Assembly: GCF_019131995.1 (NCBI RefSeq)
Contig: NZ_JAHONA010000037.1
Coordinates: 1 to 18,537 of the forward strand
DNA length: 18,537 nucleotides
Direction: 5' to 3'
DNA from: Collinsella aerofaciens
GTDB taxonomy: Bacteria > Actinomycetota > Coriobacteriia > Coriobacteriales > Coriobacteriaceae
The first letter of the stretch is position 1. The number at the start of each line of letters is the position of its first letter. Shown piece after piece: positions 14,894 through 18,537 of the stretch. The notes beneath the pieces are model-generated. The model did no database searches. It saw nothing but the letters and a program-made list of their open reading frames with translations, and was not told the DNA's origin. The position numbers and the translations under genes are program-made.

Positions 14894-16255
14894 ATGGCGA
14901 GCTTTGAAGTGAATGCCACGATCGCGGCGGACGGCGCCGACGAGGCAGTGCCAACACAGGCGTTCGACGTGGTCGTCATCGGAGGCGGTCCCGCCGGCAT
15001 GGCAGCCGCGCTTGCCGCGAATAAGGCCGGCGCGCGCGTGGCCATCGTTGAGCGCGAGCAGCACCTGGGCGGTATCCTGCGTCAGTGCATCCACCCCGGC
15101 TTTGGCCTTTCGCACTTTAAGCAGGAACTCACCGGCCCCGAGTATGCGCAGCGCTTTATCGACCAGGTGCGCGCGACCGACGTTACGCTGTTCTTGGACA
15201 GCATGGTGCTTGGGATTGATTCGGGCGCGTCCACGGAAGACGCCGCGGTCCACACCGTCACGCTCATGAGCCCTGCCGGCATGCTGCAGCTCACCGGGCG
15301 CGCGGTCGTCCTTGCCATGGGTTGCCGCGAGCGCACCCGCAGCGAGATCAAGATTCCCGGCAGCCGACCCGCCGGCGTGTTTACGGCCGGCCTGGCGCAG
15401 CGATACATCAATATCGAAAACCTCAAACCCGGCTCGCGCGCCGTCATTTTGGGCTCGGGTGACATCGGGCTGATCATGGCGCGCCGCTGCACGCTCGAGG
15501 GGATTTCGGTCGAGGGCGTGTACGAGCTCATGCCGTACGCCAACGGCCTGCGCCGCAATGTGAAAAACTGCCTGGACGACTTTGGCATTCCACTGCATCT
15601 GTCTACCACTGTGACGCGTGTGATTGGTCACGATCGCGTGGAGGCCGTCGAGGTGAGTCAGGTCGACGAGCACCTGGCGCCCATTGCTGGGACGGAGCGC
15701 ATAGTTCCTTGCGACACGCTACTGCTTTCGGTGGGCCTGATTCCCGAGAACGAGCTTTCGGTTGCCGCGGGCGTGGAGCTGGACCCACGCACGCGCGGCG
15801 CCGTGGTGGACCAGAGTCTGCAGACGGGCGTGCCGGGCATATTTGCTTGCGGCAACGTGCTGCACGTACACGATCTGGCCGACAATGTGACAACCGAGTC
15901 CGAGCGTGCCGGTGCGGCTGCGGCGGCGTGGGCGTTGGGCGGCGACGCAGGGGCAAACGCTGCGGGCACGGGTTGCCAGCTCACGGTCTCCCCCGCCGGT
16001 ATCGCGGGCTACGCGCTGCCGGGACGCATTACGGCTGTGGCGCTAACCAAACTCAACTTCCGTGTACGCCGACCGGTCGATGCTGCCCGAGTGCGCATTC
16101 TGGCAGGCGATGAGGAGCTGTTTGTAGGCAAAGTCCGCCCGTTTAAACCGAGCGTGATGGAAAGCTTCCCGCTGCCGGCAAAGGTGATTCAACGCGCACT
16201 CGATATGGGCGTTAGCGAGATTGTCCTGTCCGTCGACCCCGTTGAGGAGGCGTAA
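14894..16255 (+). CDS. FAD/NAD(P)-dependent oxidoreductase, partner of the GlpA-like subunit
   Basis: This 453-residue two-Rossmann flavoprotein is of the pyridine-nucleotide-disulfide oxidoreductase fold. After a short N-terminal extension comes VVVIGGGPAGMAAALAANKA (FAD, residues 27-46). The second dinucleotide site is RAVILGSGDIGLIMARR, near residue 187. The FAD-closing segment is GIFACGNVLHVHDLADNVT. Only a single cysteine (C65, in GGILRQCIHPGFG) stands where a redox CxxxxC would be, so it is not a classical disulfide reductase. Genes of this type next to GlpA-BFD and DUF1667 genes are usually annotated as accessory FAD oxidoreductases; electrons may pass from the BFD domain through this protein to NAD or another acceptor. 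The ATG follows the previous stop by one base, with AAGGGGGTG upstream. Confidence 0.88.
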   Translation: MASFEVNATIAADGADEAVPTQAFDVVVIGGGPAGMAAALAANKAGARVAIVEREQHLGGILRQCIHPGFGLSHFKQELTGPEYAQRFIDQVRATDVTLFLDSMVLGIDSGASTEDAAVHTVTLMSPAGMLQLTGRAVVLAMGCRERTRSEIKIPGSRPAGVFTAGLAQRYINIENLKPGSRAVILGSGDIGLIMARRCTLEGISVEGVYELMPYANGLRRNVKNCLDDFGIPLHLSTTVTRVIGHDRVEAVEVSQVDEHLAPIAGTERIVPCDTLLLSVGLIPENELSVAAGVELDPRTRGAVVDQSLQTGVPGIFACGNVLHVHDLADNVTTESERAGAAAAAWALGGDAGANAAGTGCQLTVSPAGIAGYALPGRITAVALTKLNFRVRRPVDAARVRILAGDEELFVGKVRPFKPSVMESFPLPAKVIQRALDMGVSEIVLSVDPVEEA

Positions 16256-16259
16256 AGTC

Positions 16260-16658
16260 ATGATCACAAACGCGATTGAAACGCTGCAGTTCAACTGCAC
16301 CACCTGCCCATCCGAATGCCTCCTGACTGTGGAGGTAAAGCGCGGCGCAGACGGCGCCGTGGCAGAGGTGTACTCCGTAGCCGGCAACAACTGCCCACGT
16401 GGCGATAAGTTCGCGCATCAGGAGCTCACCTGCCCCATGCGCGTGCTTACCACCACCGTGGCCGTATCCGGCGGCGACGAGGCGCTGCTGCCCGTGCGCA
16501 CGGCCGAAGCCATCCCGCTGGCACTCCATGCCCAGGCCATGGACCTCATTCGCGGCCTGGTCATCGACGCCCCCATCCGCATGGGCGACGTCGTGTTGGA
16601 AGACCTCCTCAGCACCAGCATCGACCTTATCGCCAGCATGGACATCAACCCTGCCTAG
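16260..16658 (+). CDS. DUF1667 family protein, probable Fe-S subunit of the redox operon
   Basis: This 132-residue protein belongs to DUF1667. Its cysteines are C13, C16, C20 (CTTCPSEC), C45 in NNCPRGDKF and C58 in TCPMR. The spacing C-x2-C-x3-C-x24-C-P-x-G resembles the N-terminal [4Fe-4S] site of molybdopterin oxidoreductases, so an iron-sulfur cluster is likely. The C-terminal half (VRTAEAIPLALHAQAMDLIR, then RMGDVVLEDLL) has no recognisable catalytic motif. The frame extends to 16221, but the ATG at 16260 has GAGGAGG upstream and follows the oxidoreductase stop by four bases. The gene closes the operon. The family always seems to travel with GlpA/GlpB-like genes, which points to a role in electron transfer; that role is unproven. 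Confidence 0.87.
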   Translation: MITNAIETLQFNCTTCPSECLLTVEVKRGADGAVAEVYSVAGNNCPRGDKFAHQELTCPMRVLTTTVAVSGGDEALLPVRTAEAIPLALHAQAMDLIRGLVIDAPIRMGDVVLEDLLSTSIDLIASMDINPA

Positions 16659-16718
16659 GTGGCTCATTTGGGACAGGGCTCTTTTAGCTACCCCGCCATC
16701 CACCTCGCCCCTCCTCAA

Positions 16719-16781
16719 TTGCGGTGAAATAGTTCCCGATTTCCGCCAAAACCCCGGCACCCAGGAACTATTCCACCGCAA
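16719..16781. repeat. 63-bp palindromic element, copy 1
   Basis: TTGCGGTGAAATAGTTCC (16719-16736) and GGAACTATTCCACCGCAA (16764-16781) are inverted with one mismatch in 18 bases. The element lies 61 bases after the DUF1667 stop. Its outer bases (TTGCGGTGRAATA) are shared with the element at 18241-18303, but its inner arm differs. It looks like a REP-type repeat and may shape or stabilise the 3' end of the operon transcript. Confidence 0.85.
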
Positions 16782-16826
16782 CTATCCTTGGAATCGGTAT
16801 TTGGCTTGTTCCTACTTTAGTGCCAA

Positions 16827-16984
16827 TTCAAAACTATGCCGGATTACGGGGCTGATTCGGAGACCCCCATCCATACCGGCAATTTTCGATTTTTGATAAG
16901 CCCTCTACCTGCGGTTTTAATTTCGCGATTTTTCCCATAGTCAAGTAATACAGGTCCAGCCCCGTAATCCGCCATAGTTTTGAA
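16827..16984. repeat. 158-bp element with 28-bp terminal inverted repeats
   Basis: The left arm (16827-16854) and right arm (16957-16984) are inverted and match at 27 of 28 bases. Both begin TTCAAAACTATG when read inward, and both end GGATTACGGGGCTG. The 102-base middle is AT-rich and has no gene. The form resembles a miniature inverted-repeat element (MITE), but I see no target-site duplication and no transposase in the window. A 30-base piece of the middle (16883-16912) recurs in diverged form at 18404-18433. Confidence 0.8.
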
Positions 16985-17070
16985 GCCAGCCCATTTGGGA
17001 CGAGACCATATTGACTACTTTTACCTATCAGCCCGCATGTTTGACGCATCTAAAATAGCCCCGTCCCAAA

Positions 17071-17098
17071 TTGACTACCCTGGCATTGGGGATACCAT
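17071..17098 (+). promoter_or_regulatory. Candidate promoter of the M24 peptidase gene
   Basis: TTGACT (17071-17076), a 16-base spacer and TACCAT (17093-17098) precede the peptidase ATG at 17126. Transcription would start near 17105, giving a leader of about 20 bases. The -35 box directly abuts the outer inverted repeat, so the repeat may have delivered or reshaped this promoter. Confidence 0.5.
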
Positions 17099-17125
17099 GG
17101 TGGCACCCTAGCGAAAGGACGATGT

Positions 17126-18214
17126 ATGGCACATGTCGATGACCAGCGCGTGGCGCGCGTGCTCGATGCGCTCGAGGCTCAGCACCCCGGCGCGCAGCTG
17201 CTTGTGAACGACCCGTGGTCGATCTACTATCTGACCGGCTTTTATGCCGATATGTTCGAGCGTTTTTGCGGCGTGCTGCTCGCACGCGATGCCGAGCCGG
17301 TGATCTTGGTCAACGCCCTGCATCAGCTGCCCGAGTACGACAATGCCCGCGTCGCCTATCACACCGATACCGACGTCGTGACCGACACCATCGCGCGCGA
17401 GATCGATCCTGCCAAGCCTCTCGGCATCGACGCCGTTATGCGCTCCGGCTTTTTGATGCCCCTTATTGATTGTCACGCCGCGAGCGAGTTCTTCCTGGGC
17501 GACTTTGCCGTCACCGCCGCACGCACCCACAAGGATGCCGCGGAGCAGGAGCTCATGCGCATGTCCTCAGCCGCCAACGACGCCGTGATGGCCGACGCCA
17601 TCAAGCTCGTTCACGAGGGCGTGACGGAGCGCGAAATTGCCGACCAGATGCTCGGTCTGTACCGCAAGCACGACTGCGAGGGCTTTAGCTTTCCTCCCAT
17701 CGTGAGCTTTGGCGCCAACGCGGGCGACCCGCATCACGAGCCCGACGGCACCGTACTCAAGCGCGGCGACGTGGTGCTGTTCGACATTGGTGGGCGTCAT
17801 CGCAACTACTGCTCGGACATGACACGCACATTCTTTTGGGGCGAGCCGGACGAGGAGACCGCACGCATCTACGACATCGTGCGCCGCGCCAACGAGGCCG
17901 CCGAGGCGCTCATCGCCCCGGGCGTGCGCATGTGCGACCTGGACCGCGTCGCGCGCGACGTAATCGAGGATGCGGGCTACGGACAGTACTTTACGCATCG
18001 CCTGGGCCACTCGATCGGCCTGCAGGACCACGAGCCAGGCGATGTTTCGCTCGTCAACAAGCAGGTTATCGAGCCGGGCATGACGTTCTCCATCGAACCG
18101 GGCATCTACCTCCCCGGCCGCACCGGCGTCCGCATCGAAGACCTTGCCCTGGTCACCGAGTCCGGCGTCGAGATCCTCAACACCTACCCCCACGACCCAG
18201 TCCGCCTAGACTAG
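17126..18214 (+). CDS. M24 family metallopeptidase (Xaa-Pro aminopeptidase/dipeptidase type)
   Basis: This 362-residue cytoplasmic enzyme has the pita-bread fold. The N-terminal creatinase-like domain contains NDPWSIYYLTGFYADMFERF. The catalytic domain has all five metal ligands: D220 (VVLFDIGG), D231 (CSDMTRTFF), H295 (HRLGHSIGLQDHE), E324 (FSIEPGIYL) and E338 (VRIEDLALV). These bind two metal ions, usually Mn or Co. The family removes an N-terminal residue before proline, or splits Xaa-Pro dipeptides. The length fits the short PepQ/YpdF/YqhT type. The ATG follows GAAAGGA at good spacing. It is transcribed alone, with its own promoter just upstream and a palindromic repeat plus terminator downstream. 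I cannot say whether it prefers dipeptides or longer peptides, so I give no symbol. Confidence 0.92.
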   Translation: MAHVDDQRVARVLDALEAQHPGAQLLVNDPWSIYYLTGFYADMFERFCGVLLARDAEPVILVNALHQLPEYDNARVAYHTDTDVVTDTIAREIDPAKPLGIDAVMRSGFLMPLIDCHAASEFFLGDFAVTAARTHKDAAEQELMRMSSAANDAVMADAIKLVHEGVTEREIADQMLGLYRKHDCEGFSFPPIVSFGANAGDPHHEPDGTVLKRGDVVLFDIGGRHRNYCSDMTRTFFWGEPDEETARIYDIVRRANEAAEALIAPGVRMCDLDRVARDVIEDAGYGQYFTHRLGHSIGLQDHEPGDVSLVNKQVIEPGMTFSIEPGIYLPGRTGVRIEDLALVTESGVEILNTYPHDPVRLD

Positions 18215-18240
18215 CCCCTTCCCAATAGCCCTTCAATAAG

Positions 18241-18303
18241 TTGCGGTGGAATACGGACTGTTTAAGGCTTCTAGCCCATAAAACAGTCCCTATTTCACCG
18301 CAA
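18241..18303. repeat. 63-bp palindromic element, copy 2
   Basis: The arms at 18241-18263 and 18281-18303 are inverted over 23 bases with two mismatches. The left arm begins TTGCGGTGGAATACGGACTG. The length (63 bases) and outer sequence equal those of the element at 16719-16781, while the inner arm is a different, still self-complementary sequence. It lies 27 bases after the peptidase stop, again at the 3' end of a plus-strand gene. Confidence 0.85.
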
Positions 18304-18376
18304 CTGCCATGGGGCCAAGTCGACCAATTTGACAGTCTAGAGATGCGCCACGAAAGCGGGGTATCTACTACGTTTA

Positions 18377-18408
18377 ACCCGCATGGGTCGACCATGCGGG
18401 TCTTTTTC
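18377..18408 (+). terminator. Intrinsic terminator downstream of the M24 peptidase
   Basis: ACCCGCATGG, a five-base loop (GTCGA) and CCATGCGGGT form a perfect 10-base stem followed by CTTTTT. This is a strong rho-independent terminator on the plus strand, 163 bases after the peptidase stop. It probably ends that transcript, unless the 70 bases before it carry a small RNA of their own. Confidence 0.85.
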
Positions 18409-18537
18409 GAAAATTGGCAAGCCTTCTACCTGCACTGATAATTGTCCTTGGGGGAAGCGGGCACTGCGGGGGCGCGTCAACAGCGCGCGATTTCCGCGTC
18501 GCAGCGCTACCCTGATGCTGAATGCCGGGACGATGAC
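18409..18537. other. Right-edge region without a recognisable gene
   Basis: After a diverged copy of a 30-base repeat module (18404-18433, compare 16883-16912), the sequence becomes GC-rich. No frame on either strand gives a recognisable protein segment with a ribosome site before the window ends. A gene may begin beyond the edge. Confidence 0.4.

Larger units (their letters stand above)
16667..17070. repeat. Outer inverted repeat enclosing the repeat-rich intergenic region
   Basis: TTTGGGACAGGGCT (16667-16680) is inverted as AGCCCCGTCCCAAA (17057-17070), matching 13 of 14 bases, about 400 bases apart. A further direct copy of CATTTGGGAC is at 16992-17001. It makes a 10-base inverted pair (ATTTGGGACG at 16993-17002 with CGTCCCAAAT at 17062-17071). 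ATTGACTAC is directly repeated at 17010 and 17070. The region has no gene; it contains the two repeat elements listed next. Confidence 0.5.

Noticed and set aside
13408..15045. 545-residue minus-strand open frame opposite the GlpA-like gene
   Set aside because: It is a shadow of GC-rich codon usage. The plus-strand frame carries clear FAD and Fe-S motifs and a ribosome site.
16834..17049. 71-residue minus-strand open frame in the MITE-like element
   Set aside because: It lies across the inverted repeat, has no ribosome site that I can see, and the protein has no recognisable motif.

Overview
The window looks like chromosomal DNA from a GC-rich, anaerobic, gut-type actinomycetote of the class Coriobacteriia; a Collinsella-like genome is my best guess. 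That rests on GC-rich housekeeping genes, a GlpA/GlpB-like/DUF1667 redox operon, a NusG-paralogue-led polysaccharide operon and many intergenic palindromic repeats. I could run no database search, so the taxonomy is inference.

Layout. (1) Positions 1-9850, minus strand, hold one long surface-polysaccharide operon. In transcription order it encodes a LoaP/UpxY-type NusG paralogue, an initiating sugar-1-phosphate transferase, a GT4 glycosyltransferase, a polysaccharide pyruvyl transferase, an FrhB-like iron-sulfur flavoprotein, a second GT4, a GT2, a Wzy-like polymerase, a Wzx flippase and the first 30 codons of rmlA. Genes abut or overlap by a few bases, so one promoter near 9975 probably serves all of them. 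The logic is Wzx/Wzy-dependent: start the lipid-linked unit, extend it, decorate it with pyruvate, flip it and polymerise it, with the NusG paralogue keeping polymerase processive. The GT2-wzy-wzx stretch is visibly AT-richer than its flanks, as expected for a swapped serotype cassette.

(2) Positions 9851-10180 hold two tandem intrinsic terminators for thrS, then the capsule promoter region with a long inverted repeat and repeated GTAC-centred motifs. (3) Positions 10181-12043 hold thrS (minus), a ThrRS without the TGS domain, with a near-consensus promoter and a leader inverted repeat. Upstream is a small membrane protein with two zinc ribbons (12190-12621, minus).

(4) Positions 12722-13260 hold the most unusual object: a non-coding array of seven 80-bp units, each with two copies of a 16-17-bp motif in opposite orientations, giving 14 alternating half-units about 40 bp apart. 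It is not CRISPR. Differences between half-units are mostly of the kind that keep a hairpin paired through G-U in minus-strand RNA.

(5) Positions 13429-16658 (plus) encode a three-gene redox operon: a GlpA-like FAD dehydrogenase with a C-terminal BFD-type [2Fe-2S] domain, a two-Rossmann FAD/NAD oxidoreductase and a DUF1667 Cys-motif protein. A perfect 15-bp palindrome lies just upstream. (6) Positions 16659-17125 are a nest of intergenic inverted repeats. (7) Positions 17126-18214 (plus) encode an M24 Xaa-Pro peptidase, followed by a second 63-bp palindrome and a strong intrinsic terminator. I see no tRNA, rRNA, CRISPR-Cas or transposase gene.
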